Below, in pieces: positions 42,715-53,713 of a DNA stretch of 64,000 nt (within the stretch, counting starts at the first letter, position 1; the number at the start of each line of letters is the position of its first letter). The notes below the pieces were generated by a model that was not told where the DNA came from, ran no database searches, and worked only from the letters and a program-made list of their open reading frames with translations. Origin of the DNA: Bryobacterales bacterium KBS 96 (GTDB lineage Bacteria; Acidobacteriota; Terriglobia; Bryobacterales; Bryobacteraceae); the NCBI GenBank assembly GCA_000381625.1, contig KB906767.1:903683-967682 (forward strand). The letters run 5' to 3'. Both the position numbers and the translations under genes were made by a program.

Positions 42715-45700
42715 ATGGCTCAATTCAGCCGATTCAGCGCAGCCAGATGCGCGCTGACGCTTATCACGTCATTGATTGCACTGGGCGGCGCAGTCGCGCT
42801 ACAAGCTGCCCAGACAGCAACCGTTCCGCGTCCCGGAACAGTCGACTTTCAGCACGATATCGCTCCGATTTTCGCGAAATCCTGCACTAAATGCCACGGC
42901 CCGGCCATGGCGATGGCGCGATTACGGCTGGATTCGGAGGGTTCCGTTTTGCAAGGCGGCGCCTCGGGGCCCGCGATCGTGCCAGGAAAAAGCGGCGCGA
43001 GCCTGCTGATCAAGCGCATTCTCGGCACGACCGACGCGCCGCGTATGCCCATGGGCGCGCAACCGCTGCCCGACGAACAGGTAAAACTACTCAAGGCATG
43101 GATCGATCACGCCAACTTCTCTCCGACTAAAACTGCTTTTGCCGGCGCGAAATCGAAGGCGGCGGCGACAAGCGCACCCGGCAAACAATCGCCGCTATTC
43201 GCCGAAAAGATTCGGCCGATTCTTGCCGCGCGGTGCTATCAGTGCCACGGACCGGAAACGCAGCAGAATGGCTTACGGCTCGATTCGCTCGCAGCCATTT
43301 TGAAGGGCAGCGACAACGGCCATATCGTTGTTCCGGGTCACAGCGATCAGAGCCGGCTGATACGGCGGCTGATGGCGCAGGAACGTCCGCAGATGCCATA
43401 CGGCGGGCCGCCGCTCTCCGACAATCAAATCAAACTGGTTCGCCAATGGATCGACGATGGCGCGGCGGGCCCCGATTCATCCGCGCCCGTTGCTGCGTTG
43501 AAGCCGCAGAAACACTGGGCTTATGTGAAACCGATCCAGCCGCCTCTTCCCGATGTGAAGGACAAGGCATGGCCTCGTAATCCGATTGACAATTTCGTCC
43601 TTGCCAAACTCGAGAAGGAAGGACTGAAACCTTCGCCCGAGGCGGACAAGGCTACGCTGATCCGGCGCGTGTACCTGGACCTGATTGGCCTGCCACCTAC
43701 ACCGCAGCAAGTCGACGCGTTTCTGGCGGACAGCAGCCCCGGCGCTTACGAGAAAGTCGTCGATGGCCTTCTGTCATCGCCGCACTATGGCGAACGATGG
43801 GCCAGGCCGTGGCTCGATCTCGCCCGCTATGCCGACACAAACGGCTACGAGAAAGACGACCGCCGCACGGCGTGGGAATATCGCGATTGGGTGATTCGCG
43901 CGCTCAACGCGGACATGTCGTTTAAAGAGTTCACCATCGATCAGGTTGCCGGCGACATGTTGCCCAACCCGACTCAGGATCAACTGATCGCGACCGGATT
44001 CAACCGAAACACGATGCTGAACCAGGAAGGCGGAGTGGACCCGGACGAATACTACTGGTATGAACTTGTCGACCGGGTAAACACAACAGCGCAGGTCTGG
44101 CTTGGCAGCACGCTCGGATGCGCGCAATGCCACAACCATAAGTTCGATCCATTCACGCAGAAGGATTACTACCGGTTCCTGGCATTTTTCGACAACAGCC
44201 AATACAAGATCGCGGGCGAAACGAACGGGCGCTATGCCCAAGAAACCGAGCTGGAACTGCCGACTGCCGAACAGTCGAAGGAGAGCAAACAACTGCGCGG
44301 CGAAATTGCCAAGTTGCAAACGGTGCTGGATACTCAGACGCCGCAATTGGACACCGCGCAGCGATCCTGGGAAGCGCAGATGGCGGCGGCGCCGAAGCAG
44401 TGGACGGCGCTGCATGCGGACCGGGCCGATTCGGCGGGCGGCGCGGTATTGAAATCGATGCCCGACGGCTCCATTCTCGCCACCGGCGCAAATCCGCAGG
44501 CGGACAGTTATACGATCCAAGCGAAGACCGACCGACCGGCGATTACAGGGGTTCGCATTGAAGTGATGCCCGATGCCAGCCTGCCGCACGGAGGCCCGGG
44601 CCGCGATCCAGATGGGAACTTCTTTCTTAGCGATTTCGAAGTGGACGCGGCTCCGGCGAACAATCCGAAAGCAGTGCATCATATCGTCTGGAAACAGGCG
44701 GAAGCGAACGAATCGCAAGACGGCTACGATATCAAGAATCTCGCCAAGAAAGAGAAGAAGGATGAGAAACCGGCGCTGCGCGGCTGGGCAATCGATGCAA
44801 AGCCGTCCGCAAAGCCGCTTGTACGCCAGGCCGTACTGATTCCCGACAAGCCTTTCGGCTTTCCCGGCGGCGCCCTGCTAACGATTCGCATGAAGCATCA
44901 GATGCGGCACTCTTCGCGCAACATCGGCCGCTTCCGGCTTTCGATCACCTCAAGCGCCGATCCGGAGTTCATTGTTCGCTTGCCCGCGCGCTTGACGCCT
45001 GTTCTCGATACGCCTCCGGGCCAGCGTACGCCAGAGGAGGCGAAGACGCTCTCCTCCGCCTACCGCGCCATCTCGCCGCTGCTCGATTCCTCACGCAAGC
45101 AAATTGCCGATCTTGAAAAACAGCTCGAAGATTTGCACATCGTTACGGCGATGGTGATGCGAGAGAAGCCAGGCTTCCTTCGGCCCGCAACCTATATCCG
45201 CGAGCGCGGCAGTTTCACGAGCAAAGGCGACATCGTGTACGCCAACGTGCCGGCTTCGCTGAACCCGCTACCGGCCAATGCGATGCCGAACCGGCTCGGG
45301 CTCGCGGAATGGCTGGTGAGCGACGACAATCCGCTGACCGCGCGCGTGACCGTGAATCACTTTTGGGAGACGATCTTCGGCCACGGCATCGTCGAAACCA
45401 GCGAGGATTTTGGATCGCAGGGCGACCCGCCGACGCACCCCGAACTTCTCGACTGGCTAGCGACGGAGTTCATGCACGACAACTGGGACATGAAGAAGAT
45501 CCAGCGGCTCATGGTGACCTCGGCCACCTATCGCCAATCGTCGAGTGTTTCACCCGAACTGCTGGCTCGCGATCCTTACAACAAGCTGTATGCGCGCGGC
45601 CCCCGCTTCCGCGTCGAGGCGGAAACCGTGCACGATATCGCGCTCTCGGCGGCCGGTTTGCTGAGCTCGAAGATGTACGGCCCTAGCGTGATGCCTTACC

Positions 45701-46218
45701 AACCGGACGGCATTTGGGATGTTCCCTACAGCACCGACAAGTGGGAAATGAGCAAAGGCGAGGACCATTACCGGCGCTCCCTTTATACATTTATTCGCCG
45801 CAGTGCTCCCTATCCCAGCCTGGTCACGTTCGATGCGCCAAGCCGCGAATTCTGCACGGTGCGGCGTGTGCGAACGAACACGCCGCTCCAGGCGTTGACG
45901 ACTCTGAACGATCCATATTTTTTCGAAGCCGCTCGCGCCATGGCGAAGCGCATGATCGCCGAAGGTGGGACCAGCGACGCGGACCGCATCACGTATGGCT
46001 TCCGGCTGGTGGTGGCGCGTAAACCCGCAAAGGACGAACTGGATCGGGTATTGGCTTTCCACGAACAGCAACTCGCCCATTACCGACAGGATCCGGTGGA
46101 GGCTCGCGAAGTAATTGCCGATCAAAAGAGTGCTGTCGAGAACGCGCCGGAACTGGCCGCGTGGACGATGGTCGCAAATGTCCTGTTGAACATGGACGAA
46201 ACGATTTCGAAGGAGTAG
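42715..46218 (+). CDS. PSD1 and planctomycete-type cytochrome c domain protein (DUF1549/DUF1553)
   Basis: A 1167-residue exported protein with a signal peptide ([21 protein letters not shown]). Two N-terminal planctomycete cytochrome modules carry CxxCH motifs (CTKCHG near 60, CYQCHG near 175), each followed by a LRLDS and a PG(K/H)S pattern. A DUF1549 region follows ([49 protein letters not shown]) with a third [18 protein letters not shown]. The C-terminal DUF1553 region includes [27 protein letters not shown] and [17 protein letters not shown]. Such proteins are heme-bearing and believed to work in periplasmic breakdown of complex carbohydrates with the DUF1501 partner encoded next. Confidence 0.92.
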   Translation: MAQFSRFSAARCALTLITSLIALGGAVALQAAQTATVPRPGTVDFQHDIAPIFAKSCTKCHGPAMAMARLRLDSEGSVLQGGASGPAIVPGKSGASLLIKRILGTTDAPRMPMGAQPLPDEQVKLLKAWIDHANFSPTKTAFAGAKSKAAATSAPGKQSPLFAEKIRPILAARCYQCHGPETQQNGLRLDSLAAILKGSDNGHIVVPGHSDQSRLIRRLMAQERPQMPYGGPPLSDNQIKLVRQWIDDGAAGPDSSAPVAALKPQKHWAYVKPIQPPLPDVKDKAWPRNPIDNFVLAKLEKEGLKPSPEADKATLIRRVYLDLIGLPPTPQQVDAFLADSSPGAYEKVVDGLLSSPHYGERWARPWLDLARYADTNGYEKDDRRTAWEYRDWVIRALNADMSFKEFTIDQVAGDMLPNPTQDQLIATGFNRNTMLNQEGGVDPDEYYWYELVDRVNTTAQVWLGSTLGCAQCHNHKFDPFTQKDYYRFLAFFDNSQYKIAGETNGRYAQETELELPTAEQSKESKQLRGEIAKLQTVLDTQTPQLDTAQRSWEAQMAAAPKQWTALHADRADSAGGAVLKSMPDGSILATGANPQADSYTIQAKTDRPAITGVRIEVMPDASLPHGGPGRDPDGNFFLSDFEVDAAPANNPKAVHHIVWKQAEANESQDGYDIKNLAKKEKKDEKPALRGWAIDAKPSAKPLVRQAVLIPDKPFGFPGGALLTIRMKHQMRHSSRNIGRFRLSITSSADPEFIVRLPARLTPVLDTPPGQRTPEEAKTLSSAYRAISPLLDSSRKQIADLEKQLEDLHIVTAMVMREKPGFLRPATYIRERGSFTSKGDIVYANVPASLNPLPANAMPNRLGLAEWLVSDDNPLTARVTVNHFWETIFGHGIVETSEDFGSQGDPPTHPELLDWLATEFMHDNWDMKKIQRLMVTSATYRQSSSVSPELLARDPYNKLYARGPRFRVEAETVHDIALSAAGLLSSKMYGPSVMPYQPDGIWDVPYSTDKWEMSKGEDHYRRSLYTFIRRSAPYPSLVTFDAPSREFCTVRRVRTNTPLQALTTLNDPYFFEAARAMAKRMIAEGGTSDADRITYGFRLVVARKPAKDELDRVLAFHEQQLAHYRQDPVEAREVIADQKSAVENAPELAAWTMVANVLLNMDETISKE

Positions 46219-46224
46219 ACGCCG

Positions 46225-47691
46225 ATGAAAAGAATATGTATGAATCCCTCGGACGAACTGCTGTTGGCTTCCACAAGGCGTCACTTTTTCCGGCAAGCCG
46301 GTTTTGGAATCGGCGCCTCGGCGCTCGCCGGATTGTTGAACCAGTCGCTGTTTGCAGAAGCTGGACCCAGCACCGTGAATCCTCTAGCGCCGAAGGCGCC
46401 GATGTTTCCGGCGAAGGCGAAGAGCGTCATTTATCTCTTCATGGCGGGCGCGCCTTCGCAGGTCGATCTGCTCGATTTCAAACCGACACTACAGAAGTAC
46501 GACGGCCAGAACGTTCCGCAGGAACTGATGAAAGGCGAGCGGTTTGCCTTTATCAAGGGGACGCCGAAGTTGCTCGGATCGCCCTACGAATTCAAACGAT
46601 GTGGGAATTCCGGTTTGGAAATTTCCGAATTGCTGCCGCATTTGCAGGGAGTGGCCGATGAGATCGCGGTCGTGAAGTCCATGCACACGACGCAATTCAA
46701 TCATGCGCCCGCGCAGATCTTCATGAACACGGGATTTCAAATCATCGGCCGCCCGAGCATGGGCGCGTGGATGACGTACGGCCTAGGCAGCGAGTGCAAG
46801 GATTTGCCGGGTTTTGTGGTGCTCATCTCCGGCGAGAATCAGCCCGACGGAGGAAAGGCGTGCTGGGGCAGCGGCTTCCTGCCGACGTTGTATCAGGGCG
46901 TGGAATTTCGGTCGCAGGGCGACCCGGTGTTGTTTCTCACCAACCCGGAAGGCGTCTCGGCCAAATCGCGGCGCGCATCGCTCGATCTGCTGAAGAATTT
47001 GAACGAAGCGCATCTGGCCGCGAATGGCGATCCCGAAATCACGACGCGCATCGCTTCCTACGAGATGGCGTACCGCATGCAATCGAGCGTGCCGGAACTG
47101 GTCGATATCTCGAAAGAATCGGACGCCATTCACGAGATGTATGGAACGCAGCCGGGAAAGAAATCGTTCGCGAACAATTGTTTGCTGGCGCGGCGTCTTG
47201 TCGAGCGCGGTGTGCGTTTCGTGCAGCTTTATCACCGCGGATGGGACAATCACGGCACATCCAGCCACGACGACATCATCAACCGGCTGCCGAGCCTCTG
47301 CCAGGAAACAGACCGCGCGGCGGCCGCGCTTATCGAAGACCTGAAGCAGCGCGGTTTGCTCGACAGCACCATCGTGGTATGGGGCGGCGAATTTGGGCGC
47401 ACACCCATGAACGAGGCGCGCAACCATTCTAAGTTCCTGGGCCGCGATCATCACCCCCGCGCGTTCACCATGTGGATGGCTGGCGGCGGCATCAAGCCCG
47501 GCATCACGGTGGGCAAGACCGACGAACTTGGCTACAACATCGCGGAAGATCCAGTGGATGTTCACGATCTGCATGCAACCATCCTCAACCAGATGGGCAT
47601 TGAGCACACGAGGCTGACTTATCGGTTTCAGGGCCGCGATTTCCGGTTAACCGATGTTGCGGGGAATGTGGTGAAAAAACTCATCGCCTGA
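46225..47691 (+). CDS. DUF1501 family protein, Tat-exported
   Basis: A 488-residue protein with a twin-arginine signal ([22 protein letters not shown]). DUF1501 is related to the alkaline phosphatase/sulfatase fold; landmarks are [28 protein letters not shown]-like [50 protein letters not shown] and [14 protein letters not shown] with [22 protein letters not shown]. It starts 6 bp after the PSD1 stop, with AAGGAG inside the end of the PSD1 gene as its SD. The PSD1-DUF1501 pairing is common in Planctomycetes and Acidobacteria; the reaction is not known. Confidence 0.92.
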   Translation: MKRICMNPSDELLLASTRRHFFRQAGFGIGASALAGLLNQSLFAEAGPSTVNPLAPKAPMFPAKAKSVIYLFMAGAPSQVDLLDFKPTLQKYDGQNVPQELMKGERFAFIKGTPKLLGSPYEFKRCGNSGLEISELLPHLQGVADEIAVVKSMHTTQFNHAPAQIFMNTGFQIIGRPSMGAWMTYGLGSECKDLPGFVVLISGENQPDGGKACWGSGFLPTLYQGVEFRSQGDPVLFLTNPEGVSAKSRRASLDLLKNLNEAHLAANGDPEITTRIASYEMAYRMQSSVPELVDISKESDAIHEMYGTQPGKKSFANNCLLARRLVERGVRFVQLYHRGWDNHGTSSHDDIINRLPSLCQETDRAAAALIEDLKQRGLLDSTIVVWGGEFGRTPMNEARNHSKFLGRDHHPRAFTMWMAGGGIKPGITVGKTDELGYNIAEDPVDVHDLHATILNQMGIEHTRLTYRFQGRDFRLTDVAGNVVKKLIA

Positions 47692-47730
47692 TGGGGCAAA
47701 GCGGGAACGGCGTCGAATTGCATAGGGATG

Positions 47731-47747
47731 GCGGCCTACTCGGCCGC
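47731..47747. terminator. Short hairpin between convergent genes (weak)
   Basis: A perfect 6-bp stem GCGGCC/GGCCGC with a 5-base loop lies in the gap between the DUF1501 gene and the convergent response-regulator gene. Outer bases GGGGCA (47694-47699) and TGCCCC (47760-47765) could extend the pairing. No T-run follows, so the terminator role is tentative. Confidence 0.3.
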
Positions 47748-47801
47748 AGCAAGATTCAATGCCCCACCAAACTGATTGACGCTGGACCCGCGCCACAGCG
47801 T

Positions 47802-49223
47802 CTAGCTTGCTTCGGCTGAAGAAGCGGCTTCCGCGCCGTATTCCTTGAGCTTGTTGAAGAGCGTTTTGAGACTGATGCCGAGGATATCGGCTGCGCGTGT
47901 CTTATTGTTTTTGGTGTGCTGAAGCGTCAACTGAATCAGCGCCTTTTCCGCCTCGGAAACAGTCGTGCCTACCGGCAAACGGACACTCTCGGGCTCCAGG
48001 AATTCAGGCGCCGTGCGAGTGCCGCTCGAGACGCCAAAATCGTAGGGGAGATGCGCCATCTGAATCACGCCCGCGCCCGCCACAATCACTGCGCGCTCGA
48101 GCACGTTTCTTAATTCACGGACATTGCCGGGCCAGGAGTGTTTCATGAAAGCATCGAGAACCTCCGGATGCAAATGCGTCACATTGCAGGAGTGCTTGTG
48201 GTTCAACTGCGTGATGAGGGTCTCGCAGAGTAGTGGCACATCGCTCATCCGGCTGCGCAAAGCCGGAAGGGCGATCTCGAACACGTTCAGCCGGTAATAC
48301 AGATCCTCGCGTAAGTCGCCGTTCTTCAGAGCGTCTTCGATGTTCCTATTCGTAGAAGCGATGACGCGGACATCGACGGAAATCTCGCTCTTGCCGCCCA
48401 GGCGGCGTACACGCGAGTCTTCAAGAACACGCAGGAGCTTTGCTTGCGTGCCGGAGGGCATTTCACCGAGCTCATCCAGCAATATCGTTCCGTGCTGCGC
48501 CAGTTCGAAACAGCCTGCCCGGCGTTCAAGCGCTCCCGTGAAGGCTCCTTTTTCGTGGCCGAAGAGCTCGCTTTCCATCAGCGTTTCGGGAAGCGCCGCG
48601 CAATTGATGGCGACGAACGGTCCGCCTCGGCGGGAACTCAGGTGATGAATGGCGCGAGCTACAAGCTCTTTTCCGGTGCCGCTTTCGCCAGCGATCAACA
48701 CCGGGGCCTTGCTGGGCGCAACCTGCCTGACAATGGAGAACACCTGCTGCATGGGCGCCGAGGTGCCAACCATATCGACCAGGACCCCCTGGTAGGACAA
48801 CTGCCGCTGCAGACGCTCGGTTTCTTCGGCAAGGGCGCTTTGCGAAGCGGCGCGTTCGAGCAGAATCCGCAATGCGTTCGGCTGGATGGGCTTTTCAAGG
48901 AACCAGAAAGCGCCAAGGTCGTGAATCGTCTCGATGGCGGTTTCAATATTCCCGAAGGCGGTTAGGACAATCGCGGTGGGCATGTTGCCGTCGGCGCCCA
49001 GGCGTTTCATCAACTCGAAGCCGTCCATTCGCGGCATCATCAGATCCGTGATGATGACATTGGCGGGAAACGCACCCAGTTTATCGAGCGCCTGCTGCCC
49101 ATCATCGGCCGTTTCAACAACAAAGCCCCACGACGACACCATGGCTGCCAGCGGATTGCGCTGGGATGTCTCGTCATCCACAATCAAAACGTTAATAGGC
49201 GGACGCGCCGTCTCGTTAGCCAC
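47802..49223 (-). CDS. Sigma-54-dependent response regulator (NtrC family)
   Basis: A 473-residue activator. The receiver domain covers 10-125 (NVLIVDDETSQRN, phosphoacceptor Asp60 in VIITDLMMPRMDGFE, VLTAFGN, FLEKPIQP). The AAA+ domain has VLIAGESGTGKELVARAIH, the sigma-54 contact loop ELFGHEKGAFTGALERR, and GTILLDELGEMPSGTQAKLLRVLED. The C-terminal Fis-type helix-turn-helix is KNNKTRAADILGISLKTLFNKLKEYG. It would drive sigma-54 promoters when phosphorylated. No histidine kinase gene is next to it, so the partner is encoded elsewhere. Confidence 0.93.
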   Translation of the reverse strand: MANETARPPINVLIVDDETSQRNPLAAMVSSWGFVVETADDGQQALDKLGAFPANVIITDLMMPRMDGFELMKRLGADGNMPTAIVLTAFGNIETAIETIHDLGAFWFLEKPIQPNALRILLERAASQSALAEETERLQRQLSYQGVLVDMVGTSAPMQQVFSIVRQVAPSKAPVLIAGESGTGKELVARAIHHLSSRRGGPFVAINCAALPETLMESELFGHEKGAFTGALERRAGCFELAQHGTILLDELGEMPSGTQAKLLRVLEDSRVRRLGGKSEISVDVRVIASTNRNIEDALKNGDLREDLYYRLNVFEIALPALRSRMSDVPLLCETLITQLNHKHSCNVTHLHPEVLDAFMKHSWPGNVRELRNVLERAVIVAGAGVIQMAHLPYDFGVSSGTRTAPEFLEPESVRLPVGTTVSEAEKALIQLTLQHTKNNKTRAADILGISLKTLFNKLKEYGAEAASSAEAS

Positions 49224-49429
49224 GATTCCTCAGTTTAGCCGATCGGGTCCAGTTCGCTAACCGGAAACATCTGAGCCCATCCCGTTGCAACGCCCGTACC
49301 CGGAAAGAACCTGGGCGCCAAACTCAGGACTAGTATTTTGGTTTGCACTTATAATTGATTTTCACGCGCGAATCGATCGACGCGACGGCATGAGAGACAC
49401 TCGTGAGTGGCGCCCGCTCTGAACGCGAT

Positions 49430-49585
49430 ATGAGCGAAATTCCAAAGCTGAAGGATATCCGGCAAGTCACCGACGACCCTCCTCCGTTTCTGGGCCGCTG
49501 GCCGTTCGTCTACGCCGCGGTGCTCTGCATACTCGCCGCGGTAATTGCCGGGTTATACGCATTCATGCGAGCGTTCACACCGTAA
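49430..49585 (+). CDS. Small single-span membrane protein
   Basis: A 51-residue protein (MSEIPKLKDIRQVTDDPPP...) with one hydrophobic helix (WPFVYAAVLCILAAVIAGLYAFM) near the C-terminus and a polar N-terminus. A GTG at 49403 could start a 60-residue form and has GAGAG 6 bases upstream. No family recognised. The clean helix and codon pattern make it likely a real gene. It lies alone between the response regulator and cutC. Confidence 0.55.
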   Translation: MSEIPKLKDIRQVTDDPPPFLGRWPFVYAAVLCILAAVIAGLYAFMRAFTP

Positions 49586-49741
49586 TTCCTCAATACCGGG
49601 ATCGATTCGCCTGTTGAAGACGTACGCCCCCCCCACGACCGCGGTTCCGTACTGGCAACCAGGCGTTTTCATCAATTTTGCAGGCCACGGGCCCGTCGAT
49701 AAATTTTCCATATAGACGGATCGACTGCTTCATTCGTTACA

Positions 49742-50431
49742 ATGCCCGTTACCATGAAGCTTCTCGAGGTCATTGTGACATCGCCCGACGAGGCGCGAGC
49801 CGCCGAACACGGGGGCGCGGACCGGTTGGAATTGTTACGTGATTTGGAAGTCGAAGGACTTACGCCTGCTTTGGGACTTGTAGAGGATGTCCTCGCGTCA
49901 GTCTCGATTCCGGTGCGCACAATGGTTCGCGAGAGCCCGAACTTTTCCATCCGGGACGATTCCGAGCTTCGTCTGCTGCGGCATCACGCCGCGGAGTTCT
50001 CGAAATTGCCGATTGACGGTTTGGTGATTGGGTTTATGCGTAATGGCGGCATCGATAGCCATGCTCTTGAAATTGTACTCGAGAGCGGAGGCGGGAGCCG
50101 GGCGACGTTTCATCGAGCAATAGAAGCCGCTGCCGATCCACACGAGGCGATCATGCAACTGACTCGCTATGCCCAGATCGATCGGGTACTGATCGGTGGC
50201 GGCGCGGGACCATGGGAGGCGCGCATCGCACGTCTCGAAGAATTGCAGCGGATAGCGGGGACAAGGCTGCGCATCCTGACGGGAGGCGGCATCGACGAAG
50301 ATGCGCTTGCTCTGCTGGCAAATTCGGAGTTGCTTCAAGAATTCCATGTAGGATCGGCGGCTCGCGACGCTTCGGGACACGTTTCCAGCGCGCAAGTGGC
50401 CGGGCTGCGGAAGATCCTCGATTCGCGATGA
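49742..50431 (+). CDS. cutC: CutC family protein (copper homeostasis annotation)
   Basis: A 229-residue TIM-barrel protein of the CutC family: LLEVIVTSPDEARAAEHGGADRLELLRDLEVEGLTPALGL, VRTMVRES with F, GLVIGFMRNGGID, ATFHRAIEAAADPHEA, IDRVLIGGGAGPWEARIARLEEL and RLRILTGGGIDEDAL. CutC was named for copper tolerance, but its reaction is unsettled. The usual RPR motif (VMIRPR) reads TMVRES here. ATG 49754 (MKLLEV) is an alternative start. Confidence 0.88.
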   Translation: MPVTMKLLEVIVTSPDEARAAEHGGADRLELLRDLEVEGLTPALGLVEDVLASVSIPVRTMVRESPNFSIRDDSELRLLRHHAAEFSKLPIDGLVIGFMRNGGIDSHALEIVLESGGGSRATFHRAIEAAADPHEAIMQLTRYAQIDRVLIGGGAGPWEARIARLEELQRIAGTRLRILTGGGIDEDALALLANSELLQEFHVGSAARDASGHVSSAQVAGLRKILDSR

Positions 50432-50501
50432 TTGCATCCTCATGCGAGGTCGGCGTACCGGAACGCCGGGTTACAGTTGAAAACATGGTGGAGCAATACG
50501 G

Positions 50502-52217
50502 GTGAAGCCTCTCGATTGGGTGGTGCTGTTTGCCTGGCTCACGTTTATCGTGAGTTACGCAATCTATCGCGGCCGCGGCAGCAACACCGTCGATCGCTAC
50601 CTTTTAGGAGGCAGAACGCTGCCATGGTACGCGATGGGCCTCTCCATCATGGCGACGCAGGCGAGCGCCATCACGTTCATATCGACAACCTCTCAGGCCT
50701 ATGTGGACGGCATGCGATTCGTGCAGTTCTACTTCGGGCTGCCGCTTGCGATGGTGATTCTGTCGGCCACGGCGGTTCCCATTTTTCACCGCGCCAGAGT
50801 GTACACGGCGTATGAATACCTGGAGCAGCGCTTTGACACGAAAACGCGGGCTCTCGTCAGCGTAGTTTTTCTTATTCAACGCGGCTTGGCGGCGGGGCTT
50901 GCGCTCTACGCGCCCGCAGTTCTGCTTTCGGTCGTGCTTACCTGGCCGGACTACATCACGACGATCATCATGGGAGTGCTGATCGCGATCTACACCACAA
51001 CCGGCGGACTGAAGGCGTTAACGTGGGCAGACGTTCAGCAGATGATAGTGATCCTGGCGGCCCTGGTGGTCTCGCTAATTCTTGCGTTTCACCTGATGCC
51101 CAAAGGCATTTCAGTTCTGGATGCTCTGCATCTGGCGGGCGCGGCGGGGAAATTGAATCCCGTCGATTTCCGGTTCGACCTGACCGATCGCTATACTGCG
51201 TGGAGCGGATTGATCGGCGGCATGTTCCTCGCGCTGGCGTATTTCGGGTGCGATCAGAGCCAGGTACAGCGATATCTCGCGGGAAAATCTATTGCGCAAA
51301 GCCGGCTGGGTCTGCTGTTCAACGCCGTCGCCAAGATCCCGATGCAGGCGTTCATTCTGTTCATCGGCGCGATGGTATTTGTGCTTTTTCTGTTTGTGAA
51401 GCCGCCGGCGATTTTCCAGCCGGTTGAGGCGGACCGCGCGGCGCAATCACCGGTTTGGACGCAAGTCGAAAAGCAATATGACGAGGCGTTTGCCACCCGG
51501 CGCGACGCGGCGATGCGGCTTGCGCAATCCAGCCGGACAAAAGGGGACCGGAGCGGAGACTTAGCCGCGTTCCACCAAGCCGAAGCACGATTCGCGGCGG
51601 CGAGAAGGAGCGCGCTTGGCGTGGTGGATCGCGTGGAGCACACCGAAGGGTTTAACGACACCAACTACATCTTCCTTGCTTACGTGACGAAGTTTCTTCC
51701 GGTTGGCGTTGTGGGTCTGCTGATTGCTGTGATCTTTACGGCGGCGATGTCTTCCAGTTCCGGCGAGATCAATTCCCTGGCGACCGTCAGCGTTATCGAT
51801 ATCTACAAACGATTTGCGATTCGCAACGCAAGCGACCGGCATTATCTCTGGGCATCGCGGCTGTTCACGGTGTTCTGGGCGGCATACGCCGTGGTGTTCG
51901 CGAATTCCACGCGCAGCTTTGGCGCTCTGATTGAGGCGGTGAACCAGGTGGGATCGCTGTTTTATGGAGGCATGCTGGGGGTGTTCGTGCTCGCATTCTT
52001 TTTCAAGCGAGTCGGAGGCACCGCGGCGTTCTGGGGAGTGATCGCCGGCGAAGCCGCCATTTTCGGAACGAAACTATTCACGTCGATCAGCTATTTATGG
52101 TTCAACGTCGTTGGGTGCGTGACGGTCGTAGTGGTTGCGCTGCTCCTGACGCAGTTCCTTCGTCCGGCGGTGGCGGCACGACAAAACGACCTGCGGGCAG
52201 TGGGCGACAAGCCGTAG
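50502..52217 (+). CDS. Sodium/solute symporter (SSS family)
   Basis: A 571-residue membrane protein with about thirteen helices and SSS landmarks: VDRYLLGGRTLPWYAMGLSIMATQASAITFISTTSQAY, GLPLAMVILSATAVPIFHRARVYTAYEYLEQRF, IYTTTGGLKALTWADVQQMIV, YFGCDQSQVQRYLAGKS and IFTAAMSSSSGEINSLATVSVIDIYK. A long soluble loop (about 305-385, ending EHTEGFNDTNYIFLAYVTKFLP) is inserted before the last conserved helices. Sodium-coupled uptake of a sugar or organic acid is likely. GTG 50502 has GGAG 8 bases upstream. It follows cutC by 70 bp. Confidence 0.92.
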   Translation: MKPLDWVVLFAWLTFIVSYAIYRGRGSNTVDRYLLGGRTLPWYAMGLSIMATQASAITFISTTSQAYVDGMRFVQFYFGLPLAMVILSATAVPIFHRARVYTAYEYLEQRFDTKTRALVSVVFLIQRGLAAGLALYAPAVLLSVVLTWPDYITTIIMGVLIAIYTTTGGLKALTWADVQQMIVILAALVVSLILAFHLMPKGISVLDALHLAGAAGKLNPVDFRFDLTDRYTAWSGLIGGMFLALAYFGCDQSQVQRYLAGKSIAQSRLGLLFNAVAKIPMQAFILFIGAMVFVLFLFVKPPAIFQPVEADRAAQSPVWTQVEKQYDEAFATRRDAAMRLAQSSRTKGDRSGDLAAFHQAEARFAAARRSALGVVDRVEHTEGFNDTNYIFLAYVTKFLPVGVVGLLIAVIFTAAMSSSSGEINSLATVSVIDIYKRFAIRNASDRHYLWASRLFTVFWAAYAVVFANSTRSFGALIEAVNQVGSLFYGGMLGVFVLAFFFKRVGGTAAFWGVIAGEAAIFGTKLFTSISYLWFNVVGCVTVVVVALLLTQFLRPAVAARQNDLRAVGDKP

Positions 52218-52313
52218 GCGTGCGGCGGCCGTTTCCGGTTTACTTCCACACAGCGCCGCATCGCGTGAGCGGGTTCGGGCCAGCCGCGCAAACGGCGGGA
52301 AGACGCACAGGCA

Positions 52314-53567
52314 TCACACCTGTAGAGTGGCGATATCGACGGTGGAACGGTGGCCTTCAATGACGACGATGCCGCTTTCCGTGACGAAGTAGCGCTTTCG
52401 GTCGGCCTCGCGGTTATAGCCGATCTGAGCGCCTTCGGGCACTTTTACGTTCTTGTCGAGAATCGCCCGGCGGATCTTTGCGTGCCGACCCACATCGCAG
52501 TTGTCGAAGAGGATGGAATCCTCGACCACCGCTCCCGTGTGAATCTTCACGCCGCGGCCGATGACCGATCCCTTCACGGTGCCGCCGGAAACGATGGAGC
52601 CGCCAGCCACGATGGAGTCGATCGCCATGCCGCGCCTGCCGTCTTCGTCGAATACAAACTTCGCGGGCGCGTCCGAGTAACCGGCCGTGCGCAGAGGCCA
52701 TTGCCGGTTGTAAAGGTTAAGTTCCGGCGAGACGGCGCGAAGGTCCATGCTTGCCTCGTAGTAGGCGTCCAGAGTGCCGACGTCGCGCCAGTACACCGGC
52801 GCTCCAATGGGATCGCCCGGAATGCGATTCGTCTGGAAATCGTAGGCGTACATGTCAGCGCGGCCGATCATCGCCGGAAGAATATCCCGACCGAAATCGT
52901 GCGAGCTTTTCGCGTTCTGAGCATCCGCGTAGAGCTCTTTCACTAGTAGTTCGGTCGAGAAAATGTAATTTCCCATGGAAGCATAGACTCGCGTAGGGTC
53001 TTCGGGCATGGTTGGCGCGTCGGCCTTCTTCTCATGAAAGCCGACGACGGAATTATCGGGATTGGTCTCGATCACTCCGAATTCAATCGCGTATTCCTTC
53101 TTTACCGGAAACGCGGCAATGGTGACGCTGGACCGTTTTTCCACGTGATACTCGACCATTTGCCGGATGTTCATGCGATAGATGTGGTCCGCGCCGAAAA
53201 TGACAACAACGTGAGGATCGGCTTGCTCAATCAGGTTGATGTTTTGATAAAGCGCATCGGCTGTGCCAAGGTACCAATCTTCACTTGACGATCGCATCTG
53301 GGCGGGTACCGGAATGATGAAATTGTTCTTCATCAGGCCTGTGACCTCCCAGCCTTCACGCAAATGCTCCAGGAGCGACTGGCTCTTGAATTGGGTGAGG
53401 ACGTAAGTAGAATAGATTCCCGAATTGAGGAGATTACTCAGGACAAAATCGACGATGCGATAGCGGCCGGCAAACGGCACTGCTGGTTTTGCGCGTTCCT
53501 TCGTCAATGGATGGAGGCGGGTCCCTTTTCCGCCCGCCAGCACAAATGCGAGAACTCGAAGCTGCAT
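52314..53567 (-). CDS. glgC: Glucose-1-phosphate adenylyltransferase
   Basis: A 417-residue nucleotidyltransferase making ADP-glucose for glycogen. The catalytic N-terminal domain has LAFVLAGGKGTRLHPLTKERAKPAVPFAG, YRIVDFVLSNLLNSGI, FIIPVPAQMR, WYLGTADALYQN, VVIFGADHIYRM and YWRDVGTLDAYYEAS. The C-terminal left-handed beta-helix has SIVSGGTVKGSVIGRGVKIHTGAVVEDSILF. The frame extends to 53639, but GGAGG 8 bases before ATG 53567 decides the start. It stands alone, without glgA or glgB beside it, and is convergent with the symporter gene. Confidence 0.95.
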   Translation of the reverse strand: MQLRVLAFVLAGGKGTRLHPLTKERAKPAVPFAGRYRIVDFVLSNLLNSGIYSTYVLTQFKSQSLLEHLREGWEVTGLMKNNFIIPVPAQMRSSSEDWYLGTADALYQNINLIEQADPHVVVIFGADHIYRMNIRQMVEYHVEKRSSVTIAAFPVKKEYAIEFGVIETNPDNSVVGFHEKKADAPTMPEDPTRVYASMGNYIFSTELLVKELYADAQNAKSSHDFGRDILPAMIGRADMYAYDFQTNRIPGDPIGAPVYWRDVGTLDAYYEASMDLRAVSPELNLYNRQWPLRTAGYSDAPAKFVFDEDGRRGMAIDSIVAGGSIVSGGTVKGSVIGRGVKIHTGAVVEDSILFDNCDVGRHAKIRRAILDKNVKVPEGAQIGYNREADRKRYFVTESGIVVIEGHRSTVDIATLQV

Positions 53568-53713
53568 TCTGTCAACCTCCGCCGATTCAGCATACAAGAC
53601 CAGACTTCGAAGCGCCAGATTGCGTGATGCAAATGTCACGGCGCGAGGGGGCTAACGATGGTATTGCCGGCGAATCGCGAGGAGTTGTGGCGAGGCAGCA
53701 AGATCGGAGCGGG

